Below are positions 40,449-48,331 of a stretch of 53,196 nt of DNA, piece by piece (the first letter of the stretch is position 1; each line of letters begins with the position of its first letter). The notes under the pieces were generated by a model that had not been told where the DNA came from, searched no databases, and saw only the letters and a program-made list of their open reading frames with translations. The stretch spans positions 1 through 53,196 of the forward strand of contig CAZGWJ010000006.1 in NCBI GenBank assembly GCA_964529445.1. The letters are read 5' to 3'. Source of the DNA: CAZGWJ01 sp964529445 (GTDB taxonomy: Bacteria; Oederibacteriota; Muellerivitia; Muellerivitales; Muellerivitaceae). The position numbers and the translations under genes were made by a program.

Positions 40449-41662
40449 CGGCCCCTCCCGTTCCACGCCCCCAGCAGGTGCCCCATGCGACGCCTCTTCG
40501 CGTCGAGATAGCGGGCATTGTGCGCATTGGCCGGGATGACGAGCGGCACGCGCTCGACGACCTGCAGGCCGTACCCGGAGAGTCCTACGATCTTCTTGGG
40601 ATTGTTCGTGAGCAGTCGGATGCGCTTCACGCCCAGGTCCACGAGGATCTGGGCGCCCACCCCGTAATCACGCAGGTCGGGCGGGAAACCCAATTGCACA
40701 TTGGCGTCCACGGTGTCCATGCCGCCGTCCTGCAATTTGTAGGCCCTCAGCTTGTTGTAGAGGCCGATGCCCCGGCCCTCCTGCCGCATGTAAAGCACGA
40801 TGCCGCGCCCCTCCCGTTGGATGCGCTTCATGGCCGCGTGCAGTTGGGCCCCGCAATCGCAGCGCCGGGAATGGAAGACGTCCCCCGTGAGGCATTCGGA
40901 ATGCACTCTCACCAGGACCGGACGCCCGTCGGCCACGTCGCCCTTCACAAGGGCCAGACTGTCGTCATCCTCGGTGGCCGCCCGGTACGCCACGAGGTCC
41001 CAATCGCCCTCCTCGGTGGGCAGTCTCACCGTGACACCTCGCTCGACCAGGGCCTCCTTGCGGCGGCGGTAGGCGATCAGGGCCGCGATGGTGATCATGT
41101 GCAGTCGGTACCGCCGGGCGAAGATCCGCAGGTCCTTGAGCCGCGCCATGGTCCCGTCGGGCTTCATGACCTCGCAGATGAGCCCGGCCGGGTGGAGGCC
41201 CGCCAGGCGCACCAGGTCGATGGAGGCCTCGGTATGGCCGGCCCGGCGAAGGACCCCTCCCCGGCAATAGCGGAGCGGGAACACGTGGCCCGGACGGACC
41301 AGGTCGCGGGGCTTGGCGCAGGGATCGGCCAGGCGCCGAATGGTGCGGGCGCGGTCGCGGGCGGACACGCCGGTGGTAACGCCCTTCCGGGCGTCCACGG
41401 AGACGGCGAAGGCCGTGCGATGCACGTCCTCCTGCTCCCGGACCATGGGATCGATGCCCAGGCGCGAAAGGTCCTCCTCCGTCATGGGAACGCAGAGGAT
41501 GCCGGTGCCGTTGCGGATCATGAAGTTCACGGCCGAGGGGGTGACCTTCGAGGCGGCCATCACGAGGTCGCCCTCGTTCTCGCGATCGGCATCGTCCACC
41601 ACGAGGACCATTCGTCCCCGGCGGATGTCCGCGATCGCCTTCTCGACGTCGCTCAGGTCCAA
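40445..41662 (-). CDS. ribBA: Bifunctional DHBP synthase / GTP cyclohydrolase II
   Basis: Supplies both precursors of riboflavin. The N-terminal RibB half (about 1-200) makes dihydroxybutanone phosphate from ribulose 5-phosphate and has DADRENEGDL and HTEASIDL. The C-terminal RibA half opens GTP; it has the zinc motif SRRCDCGAQL with the preceding ECLTGDVF, and RQEGRGIGL. The 405-residue length is normal. The start is TTG at 41662 with a modest ribosome site. A pair of direct 15-base repeats (CAATTCCTCATTCCT, 41686-41700 and 41707-41721) fills the gap to the DUF327 gene upstream. Confidence 0.96.
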   Translation of the reverse strand: MDLSDVEKAIADIRRGRMVLVVDDADRENEGDLVMAASKVTPSAVNFMIRNGTGILCVPMTEEDLSRLGIDPMVREQEDVHRTAFAVSVDARKGVTTGVSARDRARTIRRLADPCAKPRDLVRPGHVFPLRYCRGGVLRRAGHTEASIDLVRLAGLHPAGLICEVMKPDGTMARLKDLRIFARRYRLHMITIAALIAYRRRKEALVERGVTVRLPTEEGDWDLVAYRAATEDDDSLALVKGDVADGRPVLVRVHSECLTGDVFHSRRCDCGAQLHAAMKRIQREGRGIVLYMRQEGRGIGLYNKLRAYKLQDGGMDTVDANVQLGFPPDLRDYGVGAQILVDLGVKRIRLLTNNPKKIVGLSGYGLQVVERVPLVIPANAHNARYLDAKRRRMGHLLGAWNGRGR

Positions 41663-41723
41663 GGGTACACCCGCGGAGAAGAATTCAATTCCTCATTCCT
41701 CATTGCCAATTCCTCATTCCTCG

Positions 41724-42176
41724 TCAGAGGTACAGGTCCATCAAAAGGCCGCGGATCTCGTCCAGGCGCGCCACCATGCGCATGGGATCCTGCTGTCCGG
41801 CCACCATGAGTTGGGCCAGGTTCTCGAGGGCCTCATCCACCTTTCTCATGGTCAGGAACACGACGAACTTGCCGTCCTGGCGCTGGCCGTGCTTCTCCTC
41901 CAGCTTGTAGGAACCGGTGATGGCCTTCTCCATGAACTGCTTGACCGAGGCCTTGTATTCCTCGAAATCCTTCTTGTTCTTGGAGGCGAGAAGCTTCCGG
42001 GCCCTCTCGTCCACGCCCTGGATGAGGCCGGCCAGCTCCGAACGGAGTTTCTCGTCCTGGACGCGCTGGATGCGCTCCGCCAGCGACGGGGAGAACGACG
42101 GCACCACGGGATTCGGGACGGGTTCCGGCGGGGGTTCGGGAGCCGACGGTCCGTCCCCGATCTTCTCGATTTTCAT
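41724..42176 (-). CDS. DUF327 (YaaR-like) protein
   Basis: A 150-residue protein. After a Pro-rich start (about 10-30), the C-terminal part is helical: LIQGVDERARKLLASKN, FEEYKASVKQFMEKAI and the ending LDEIRGLLMDLYL match the YaaR/DUF327 family, known mainly from Bacillota and spirochaetes and of unclear function. The frame is open further upstream within ribE; the ATG at 42176 overlaps the ribE stop as ATGA. Its place between ribE and ribBA ties its expression to riboflavin synthesis. No signal peptide. Confidence 0.85.
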   Translation of the reverse strand: MKIEKIGDGPSAPEPPPEPVPNPVVPSFSPSLAERIQRVQDEKLRSELAGLIQGVDERARKLLASKNKKDFEEYKASVKQFMEKAITGSYKLEEKHGQRQDGKFVVFLTMRKVDEALENLAQLMVAGQQDPMRMVARLDEIRGLLMDLYL

Positions 42177-42787
42177 CGGACTCGCGCCTTTCGTTTCAGG
42201 TAGGGCGCCACCATCTTCTCGATGTGCTTGGCCAGCATGTCCACCTCGACATTGATGGGATCGCCCGGCTTCCGGGCCTTGAGGTTCGTGACCTCCCAGG
42301 TATGGGGGATGATGGCCACGGACACCCGGTTCCCGCGAATGCCTGCCACCGTGAGACTCATGCCATCCAGGGAGATCGACCCCTTCTCCACCACGTACCG
42401 GCAGAGGGCCGCCGGGATGCGGACCTGGATCGTCCATCCCAGGCCGGTCCTCCGGACGGACTCGAGGACCCCCAGCCCGTCCACGTGCCCCTGGACCATA
42501 TGCCCGCCGAACCGGTCCGCGGCCGAAAGGGGCAACTCAAGGTTCACGGGACTGCCCGGCCCCAGATCCCCCAGGTTGGTGCGCTTCAGGGTCTCGGGCA
42601 CGGCCTGGAAGGACAACAGACCCCGCCTGTTGGATACGACCGTGAGGCAACAACCGTTCAAGGCCACGCTGTCGCCCACCTTGGCCCGGCGGACGATCCG
42701 AGGCGCCGACAGGACGATCCTCACGCCCTTTCCCTGCGGGTCGATCCGAGCCACCCGTCCCGTTCCGACGACGATCCCCGTGAACAT
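42173..42787 (-). CDS. ribE: Riboflavin synthase, alpha chain
   Basis: Dismutates two lumazine molecules to riboflavin and the pyrimidine precursor. The 204-residue protein begins MFTGIV, the family hallmark, and has two homologous lumazine-binding halves (about 1-97 and 98-194), with NGCCLTV in the first and GHMVQGHVDG and LDGMSLTV around the second. It starts one base after the ribD stop, and its own stop overlaps the DUF327 start. Confidence 0.96.
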   Translation of the reverse strand: MFTGIVVGTGRVARIDPQGKGVRIVLSAPRIVRRAKVGDSVALNGCCLTVVSNRRGLLSFQAVPETLKRTNLGDLGPGSPVNLELPLSAADRFGGHMVQGHVDGLGVLESVRRTGLGWTIQVRIPAALCRYVVEKGSISLDGMSLTVAGIRGNRVSVAIIPHTWEVTNLKARKPGDPINVEVDMLAKHIEKMVAPYLKRKARVR

Positions 42788-42788
42788 G

Positions 42789-43889
42789 TCAGTATACGAC
42801 CTTTCCGCTGATGAGCAGGTCTTCCCCGAGGTCCGCCCTCACGACGTCGGTGAGCCGCGGACAACGGTTGGGGTCGGCCCCCCCCGCGCCTTCCAGCCAA
42901 GTCGGGGCCTTTTCACCCCCCAGCATCTTATAGGAAAGGAACAAGGCCACCCGATCCGCCAGCCGGGCCGCGAGAAACGAGGCATGGACCTTTCCACCGC
43001 CCTCGACCAGGAGATGACGAACCTCCCTTTGGTGAAGGGATCTCAATACGGCCTTCAGATCGAGCTTTCCATCCCTGCTTCCGACCCTTTCCACCTCGGC
43101 TCCAACGCGCTCCAGGGCCCGTTGTCTCGCCGGAGAAGCGCCTCTCGAACAGAAAAGAAGGGTCCTCTGATCCCCCAACAGCGCTTTCGAGCGGATCCCG
43201 GTCCTGAGACCGGAATCCAGCACCACGCGGAGGGGCCATCCGTCGCGCCGCACCCACCCTTCCAGTCTCACATCGAGGCGGGGATCATCCTTCAGCACCG
43301 TGGAGACGCCCACCAGGACCGCATCCACGCGGGATCTCAAGCCATGGACCGCCTGGCGGGCCTCCCGTCCCGTGATCCAGCGGGAACGGCCTTGGGCGGT
43401 CGCGATCTTGCCGTCCAGCGTGACGGCCGCCTTCAAGGTGACCAGGGGCCTCTTCTTCTTCATGGAAAAGACGAAACCCGTGTTCAGGGACCGGGCCGCC
43501 GCCTCCAGGAGACCGTGTTCCACCTTCACCCCCGCCGCCCTGAGCCGCGCGAAACCGCGGCCTGAAACCCGGGGATCCGGATCCCCCATGGCGGAAACGA
43601 CCCTGCGAACACCCGCCCGGACAAGGGCATCGGCGCAAGGCGGCGTCTTGCCGTGATGGGAGCAGGGCTCCAGCGTCACGTAGAGCGTGGACCCGCGGGC
43701 CCGGGATCCCGCCCGTTCCAGGGCCTCCACCTCCGCGTGGGGACCTCCGAAACGGCGATGAGCCCCCTCGCCGACGACCCGGCCTTTGCGGACGAGGACG
43801 GCTCCCACCCGGGGATTCGGGCCGGCATAAAGACCGTGACGCCGGGCCAGTTCCAGGGCCCGCGCCATGAACAATGAAGGATTCGACAA
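42789..43889 (-). CDS. ribD: Bifunctional pyrimidine deaminase/reductase
   Basis: Performs the deamination and NADPH-dependent reduction steps of riboflavin synthesis. The N-terminal deaminase (about 1-140) has the zinc motif PHAEVEAL and EPCSHHGKTPPC. The C-terminal reductase has LVTLKAAVTLDGKIA, SRWITG and the late LLVEGGGKVHASFL. The TTG at 43889 has GAGGTG at 6 bases; GTG at 43898 and ATG at 43868 are in-frame alternatives with poorer sites. It is the first gene of the rib operon. No FMN riboswitch pattern is visible in the 156 bases to gpmA. Confidence 0.95.
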   Translation of the reverse strand: MSNPSLFMARALELARRHGLYAGPNPRVGAVLVRKGRVVGEGAHRRFGGPHAEVEALERAGSRARGSTLYVTLEPCSHHGKTPPCADALVRAGVRRVVSAMGDPDPRVSGRGFARLRAAGVKVEHGLLEAAARSLNTGFVFSMKKKRPLVTLKAAVTLDGKIATAQGRSRWITGREARQAVHGLRSRVDAVLVGVSTVLKDDPRLDVRLEGWVRRDGWPLRVVLDSGLRTGIRSKALLGDQRTLLFCSRGASPARQRALERVGAEVERVGSRDGKLDLKAVLRSLHQREVRHLLVEGGGKVHASFLAARLADRVALFLSYKMLGGEKAPTWLEGAGGADPNRCPRLTDVVRADLGEDLLISGKVVY

Positions 43890-43918
43890 GTTCGGCACCT
43901 CGGAGGGGTTATCCTACC

Positions 43919-43936
43919 CGCGCCTTTCCGGCGCGT
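43919..43936 (-). promoter_or_regulatory. Short GC hairpin in the rib leader
   Basis: On the minus strand CGCGCC-GGAAA-GGCGCG forms a six-base-pair stem about 30 bases before the ribD start. It is not followed by a T-run. Its role, if any, is unknown; it is the only structured element seen in the leader. Confidence 0.3.
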
Positions 43937-43966
43937 CAACGAAGCCGCCATTCCATCCATCAACCC

Positions 43967-43995
43967 TTTTCAAACGGGGACCTTCTGTCTACAAT
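43967..43995 (+). promoter_or_regulatory. gpmA: Promoter for gpmA
   Basis: TTTTCA (43967-43972), a 17-base spacer and TACAAT (43990-43995) on the plus strand. The start near 44002 leaves a leader of about 44 bases with AGGAGG at 44031-44036. Confidence 0.55.
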
Positions 43996-44045
43996 CATGG
44001 ACCAACCGGGGGCACCCAATCCCCCAATCCAGGAGGATGGCGCCC

Positions 44046-44654
44046 ATGGCAACGCTCGTACTGGTCCGTCACGGACAATCCCAGTGGAACCTCGAGAATC
44101 GATTCACCGGCTGGACCGACGTCCAACTCTCCCCGCTGGGCGAGGAGGAGGCCAAGAAGGCCGGCCAACTGCTCAAGGGCATGAAGTTCGACGTCTGCTT
44201 CACTTCCGTTCTGCAGAGGGCCATCAAGACCCTCATCCTTCTTTCCCAGGAGGCCGGGATCAAGGACCTGCCGGTCTACATGGATCAGGCCCTGAACGAG
44301 CGCCACTACGGGAACCTCCAGGGGTTGAACAAGGCCGAGACGGCCGAGAAATACGGCGCGGACCAGGTGAAGATCTGGCGGCGTTCCTATGACGTGGCGC
44401 CTCCGGGAGGCGAGTCCCTGAAGATGACGGCCGAGCGCACCCTCCCCTACTACGAGAGGATGATCGTCCCCTTCCTGAAGCAGGGCAAGAACGTCCTGGT
44501 GGCCGCCCACGGCAACTCCCTGCGGTCGATGGTCATGTTCCTGGACAAGCTCACCGAACAGCAGGTCCTGGAATTGAACCTGGACACCGGCGTGCCGCGC
44601 GTCTACGAGATCTCGCGGGACCTTCAGGTGATGTCGAGGAAGGAACTGCGGTAG
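44046..44654 (+). CDS. gpmA: 2,3-bisphosphoglycerate-dependent phosphoglycerate mutase
   Basis: Interconverts 3- and 2-phosphoglycerate in glycolysis and gluconeogenesis through a phospho-histidine. The 202-residue protein starts MATLVLVRHGQSQWN (RHG with His9 as the phosphorylated residue) and continues with NRFTGWTDVQLSPLG, LNERHYGNLQGLNK and VLVAAHGNSLR, where the second catalytic His lies. It is shorter than the E. coli enzyme (250), as are many bacterial ones. Of two ATGs, that at 44046 is 9 bases after AGGAGG, while the one at 44037 touches it. Divergent from the rib operon; a clear terminator follows. Confidence 0.95.
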   Translation: MATLVLVRHGQSQWNLENRFTGWTDVQLSPLGEEEAKKAGQLLKGMKFDVCFTSVLQRAIKTLILLSQEAGIKDLPVYMDQALNERHYGNLQGLNKAETAEKYGADQVKIWRRSYDVAPPGGESLKMTAERTLPYYERMIVPFLKQGKNVLVAAHGNSLRSMVMFLDKLTEQQVLELNLDTGVPRVYEISRDLQVMSRKELR

Positions 44655-44690
44655 TCGTCAAAGCCGGAAACCGCAGGACGTTCGAAAAGA

Positions 44691-44724
44691 AAAGCCGCCG
44701 GGAGATCCCTCCCGGCGGCTTTTT
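44691..44724 (+). terminator. Rho-independent terminator of gpmA
   Basis: GCCGCCGGGAG (44694-44704) pairs perfectly with CTCCCGGCGGC (44709-44719) around the loop ATCC, preceded by A residues and followed by TTTTT (44720-44724). It is the clearest terminator in the window. Confidence 0.93.
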
Positions 44725-44750
44725 CGTTTCCGGAAACGGCAGTTGAGCCG

Positions 44751-44993
44751 CCGATAGATGGGATGGATCGGCCTTCGGCCGAGATAGAAGATCGAAAATA
44801 GAAGATAGAAAATACCAGCCTTACCATTCACACCTTTCGCACTTTTCACACCATTCACACCAGAAGCCTTCTAACCACCGATGGATGGGACGGATCGGCC
44901 TTCGGCCGAGATAGAAGATCGAAAATAGAAGATAGAAAATACCAGCCTTACCATTCGCACTTTTCACACCATTCACACCCGATATTTTTCCGT
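44751..44993. repeat. 127-base tandem duplication of composite repeats
   Basis: Two copies (starting 44751 and 44878) of the order CCGATAGATGGGATGGAT, CGGCCTTCGGCCG hairpin, AT-rich AGATAGAAGATCGAAAATAG block, and CCAGCCTTACCATTC with CACTTTTCACACCATTCACACC. The stretch 44725-44993 has no supported gene; small frames in it are repeat translations. Confidence 0.8.
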
Positions 44994-45866
44994 TCAACGG
45001 CATTTCCTCAGACCCACGACCTTCAGGGGGCGGTTCGACAGCGAGACCTCGAGCCGGGACCCCAACCCGAACGGAATCCGCAGGTTGGCGCCATCCACGT
45101 AGATCTCACCGTCCCTCATGTGGGACAGGATGACGATCTTCCCCGCCCGGAGGATCCCTTTCAGGAGGCGGCGACGGCCCGTCTTGCGATGATAAACCTC
45201 CCGGACGACGTACTGGAAGCACCGGCATCCGTGCGGCAGGACACGCCCGCCCGCGGACGCATTGGCGGCGGTCGATCCCACGGCCGTCGAGATCCAGAGG
45301 CCGCTCGACATCTGTTCCTCGCGGATCGTCCCCACCTTCAGCGTGTAACGGGAGGCTTCGGCCGGACATCGGGCCGTCACGAGGACGTCGTTCAAGGCCG
45401 CGAAAGGAAGCGTCTTCCCGTCGAGCCGCAACCGGAGCCTCGCGAGGGACACCGGGCGAACGAGACCCGCCCGATAGCGGTCCAGGAGGTCGTCCAGGGC
45501 GTCCACGTCGCAAGCGGAGAAGCGGGCCACGCTCTTCTCGGGATCGGAGTTGACCCCGAGGATCGGCGTGCGAAACAGGGCGTGGGACGCCTCCAGGAAG
45601 GTGCCGTCCCCGCCGACCGTGACTACCAGCGCGAAGCGCCGGTCCAGGTCCCGCACGCGGGAAAGATCGCTTCGGAAGGAGCGGTATAGGCGGTATCCCC
45701 GGGACTCCAGGATCGAGCCCACGCGCAGGAGGGCGTCCTGGTGCCGGGCATGGCTGGCCTTCAAGACCAGTCGGAGAGGGCCACGGATGGCCGCAAGCGG
45801 GAATTTCTGGCGGTAGCGGGCGTAGGCGCTTCGCTTGTAGACCAAAAGGATGTCGGGCCGATTCAA
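44994..45866 (-). CDS. nadK: NAD kinase
   Basis: Phosphorylates NAD to NADP in the cytosol. GGDGT (85-89), the ATP-NAD kinase signature, is followed by LGVNSDPEKSVARFS, LNDVLV and STAVGSTAANASAGG, which correspond to the usual NTD, NE/ND and TGSTAY motifs. The 290-residue length is normal. The motif form is closer to the group that includes mitochondrial-type kinases than to E. coli NadK. The start is TTG at 45866, 8 bases after AAGGA. It follows the FecR-domain gene by 22 bases and may be co-transcribed with it. Confidence 0.88.
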   Translation of the reverse strand: MNRPDILLVYKRSAYARYRQKFPLAAIRGPLRLVLKASHARHQDALLRVGSILESRGYRLYRSFRSDLSRVRDLDRRFALVVTVGGDGTFLEASHALFRTPILGVNSDPEKSVARFSACDVDALDDLLDRYRAGLVRPVSLARLRLRLDGKTLPFAALNDVLVTARCPAEASRYTLKVGTIREEQMSSGLWISTAVGSTAANASAGGRVLPHGCRCFQYVVREVYHRKTGRRRLLKGILRAGKIVILSHMRDGEIYVDGANLRIPFGLGSRLEVSLSNRPLKVVGLRKCR

Positions 45867-45888
45867 GGGTCGTTCCTTCGAAAAGGTC

Positions 45889-46479
45889 TCAGGGGGCGCC
45901 GGACTCGCCGGCCTTTCTCGTCCGCTGGAGGACGCCCTTCACATAGGTCGCACGCTCGCCCCGGCCGAACGTCCGGCCCTGGCGCTTGGGTCCGGCGATG
46001 ACCTCACCGTCCAGGACCTCAAGGACGACGCGCTCCTTGCGGGGATTGTAATGAACCGAGAACTCGGCCTTCTCCAAGGCCGCGAAACGAAGGGCGCCCA
46101 CGGCGATCACATAGGCGGAGCCATCGGGAAGATCGCCCTTGACCTTCGCGACGAGTCGGCCCAGGCGCAATTGAAGAAGGACCTGACGGTCGCCCTGGGA
46201 CCCCTCATGATCCGCCTCGAACACGAAAGCCGTCGCGGGATGGATCCGGGTCTCGGAACCATCGGTGGTCTTGAGGAGCGCCGTGCCGCGATTCGAAGTG
46301 GCCACCATGGATTTCCGCCTCAACGCGTCCCCCTTCCGGGCCCGCACCTGCACCCCGGTGGGCTGATCCACGTTCACCGCTCCCTCGACCGAGGAGAAGA
46401 CGGCTTGTTCGGGGTCCGAAGCCAGGGCCCGCGACACGGCGAGAAGAACGAGGAGCAGGGACAGGATTGTTCGTTTCAA
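45889..46479 (-). CDS. Exported FecR-domain protein (short)
   Basis: A 196-residue protein with a signal peptide (about 1-20, ending SRALAS) and one FecR-like beta domain (about 28-165): SSVEGAVNVDQPTG, SNRGTALLKTTDGSETRIHP, RLGRLVAKVKG and the later ALEKAEFSVHY-LEVLDGEVIAG pattern. It has no transmembrane anchor or anti-sigma tail, so it is not a classical FecR signal transducer. It is a distant relative of the FecR protein at 49488-50336. It lies directly before nadK. Confidence 0.82.
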   Translation of the reverse strand: MKRTILSLLLVLLAVSRALASDPEQAVFSSVEGAVNVDQPTGVQVRARKGDALRRKSMVATSNRGTALLKTTDGSETRIHPATAFVFEADHEGSQGDRQVLLQLRLGRLVAKVKGDLPDGSAYVIAVGALRFAALEKAEFSVHYNPRKERVVLEVLDGEVIAGPKRQGRTFGRGERATYVKGVLQRTRKAGESGAP

Positions 46480-46606
46480 GGGCGTTCACCTTAAAAGGAT
46501 CATGAACGACAGGGTCATGATACCGCGAAACCGCCGGACCCGATGAAATGGACGATCCATCGGCGCGGGCGGTTCCCTTTTCACAAGGATAATCAGAGGC
46601 CGGTAA

Positions 46607-48331
46607 TCAGAAGCCTGGAGTGGCCGTGGGGGACGGGTGGAACAGGTTGTCGAATTCCTGGACATGGCCGTTCCCCGTATCGCTGACGAAGATGCGACCC
46701 GTCGGATCCACGTTGAGGCGCTGGGGATTGTTGAAGGCGTAGGGATACTGGCCGCCCGAGTAGTAATACCCCCAGGCGGTCAGGAAATTCCCGTTCGGGT
46801 CGAATTCCTGCACCCGTCCGTTGCCGGTGTCGAGGACGTAGACCCGGTTCCCCTCGGGGCTGACCGCCAAGTCCCAGGGCTCGTACAGTTGCCCATTATA
46901 CGATCCGTAGGTGCCGAAGGTCAGGACGTGCTGGAACGAGGCGTTGAACTTCTGGATCCGGTGATTGTAGGTGTCGGCCACATAGAGGCTGCCTGAAGGA
47001 TCCGCGGCCACGCCCATCGGTTCGGCGAAGAGGCCCGGGTTGGTCCCCAAACCGCCGAAGGCCGTGACGCCGGCGCCGGTCGCTGCGTCGAAAACCTTGA
47101 CCTTGGAATCGCCCTGATCGGCCACATAGATCCGGTTGCCGTAACCCCAATCGAGGCCCTGGGGGATGAGCAGACTGGTCGGACCGCTTCCCGTGATCGT
47201 CAAGACCAGGGTTCCGTCCGGCAGGAATCCGCGAACACAACCACAGGACCCCTCCGAGACGTAGAGGGTCGTACCGGCGCTGTTCAGGGCGATATCGCGC
47301 GGCTGGCTGATCGCAGCCCCTCCGAAGGCGCCGTTGGTGGTGTTCCCCGCCGCATCCACCACGAAGATGCGGCCGGTCGCGGAATCGGTCTGGTAGAAGT
47401 TCACGCCGTCCGTGACGAACCCGACCGGCCCGGGGCCGTAATAATCGCGCACATAGGCCGGCGCGTCCGGCATGACGAAGGATTCGTTGCAGTTGACCCG
47501 CCCGTAGGAGGTCATGTCGAACTTGTAGATATCCTCGCCCCGGGCATTCTGGCGGAAGCGGAAATATACGTCGGCAACGGTATAGCTGGACTGGACGGTG
47601 GTCACCAGCATCCAGACCCGGGCATTGCGATCCGGGATCCGGATACCGTAGAGGTCGCCCGACTCCAATCCCGCCAGGGTGGTGCCCTTGGCGGCCATGG
47701 CCGAGGAATACCAGGGACCTTCGTCGGACAGTTGCGGTACGTCGACCAGGTCCCCCTTGCCGAGGTAGCGGATGGAGACACCCGCCCTTCCGGAAAGCAT
47801 GTCCTGGGTGCCCTCAACACCGTCATGCTCGAAGAGGACATCCGGATCGTTCGTGTCCTGGACCCCCAGATCGAAGTTGAAGTTCGTGTTCACGAAACCG
47901 TTGAGATAGCCCTCGTAACAATAGGAAGACAACTGCCCCAGATCCAGCTTCACCTCGACCTCGCCCCTGACGTTCACCCGTTCGGCCCCGATGAGGACCT
48001 GGTCGAAGGGGGGGACTTCCTGCAGGTTGATCCACTCGGCGGAAACCACGTAGATCCCGGGCCGGGGAACGATCAGGACCGCGGCCGGCACGGCATAACC
48101 CGGATCCAGCCGGAAGCCGGACCTCACCACGACGCCGTCGGCCGAAGCCGCCCGGAGAAGGACGCTGACCGGCGCACCGCCGGGCAGGATGTCGGCGGCT
48201 CGGGGCAGGAGGACCCGGACCGACAGCTTCCCGCCGTTCGGATAAACGGGCGACGAACCGGACTTGCAGGCGGCAACGCCGCACAGGACGGAGGAAACGG
48301 CGAGAACGAGGAATGCGATGCGTTTCCTCAC
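46607..48331 (-). CDS. NHL-repeat beta-propeller lipoprotein
   Basis: A 574-residue lipoprotein. The signal peptide ends in GVAAC (Cys22). Residues about 30-300 are a beta-rich part of unknown family, with a segment SSYCYEGYLNGFVNTNFNFD. Residues about 310-565 form an NHL-type propeller with recurrent motifs such as PRDIALNSAGTTLYVSE, PMGVAADPSGSLYVADTYNHRIQKF and RIFVSDTGNGHVQEF. GTG at 48331 gives a 4-base overlap with the upstream barrel gene; GTG at 48334 is equally possible. Likely anchored at the outer membrane as a binding or scaffold protein with the barrel. Confidence 0.88.
   Translation of the reverse strand: MRKRIAFLVLAVSSVLCGVAACKSGSSPVYPNGGKLSVRVLLPRAADILPGGAPVSVLLRAASADGVVVRSGFRLDPGYAVPAAVLIVPRPGIYVVSAEWINLQEVPPFDQVLIGAERVNVRGEVEVKLDLGQLSSYCYEGYLNGFVNTNFNFDLGVQDTNDPDVLFEHDGVEGTQDMLSGRAGVSIRYLGKGDLVDVPQLSDEGPWYSSAMAAKGTTLAGLESGDLYGIRIPDRNARVWMLVTTVQSSYTVADVYFRFRQNARGEDIYKFDMTSYGRVNCNESFVMPDAPAYVRDYYGPGPVGFVTDGVNFYQTDSATGRIFVVDAAGNTTNGAFGGAAISQPRDIALNSAGTTLYVSEGSCGCVRGFLPDGTLVLTITGSGPTSLLIPQGLDWGYGNRIYVADQGDSKVKVFDAATGAGVTAFGGLGTNPGLFAEPMGVAADPSGSLYVADTYNHRIQKFNASFQHVLTFGTYGSYNGQLYEPWDLAVSPEGNRVYVLDTGNGRVQEFDPNGNFLTAWGYYYSGGQYPYAFNNPQRLNVDPTGRIFVSDTGNGHVQEFDNLFHPSPTATPGF

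Noticed and set aside
43890..44045. FMN riboswitch before ribD
   Set aside because: The conserved RFN blocks could not be found on the minus strand; only a short GC hairpin is present.
44624..45003. Small minus-strand frames with a repeated FYLLFSIFYL peptide
   Set aside because: They are translations of the duplicated AT-rich repeat and overlap the gpmA terminator.
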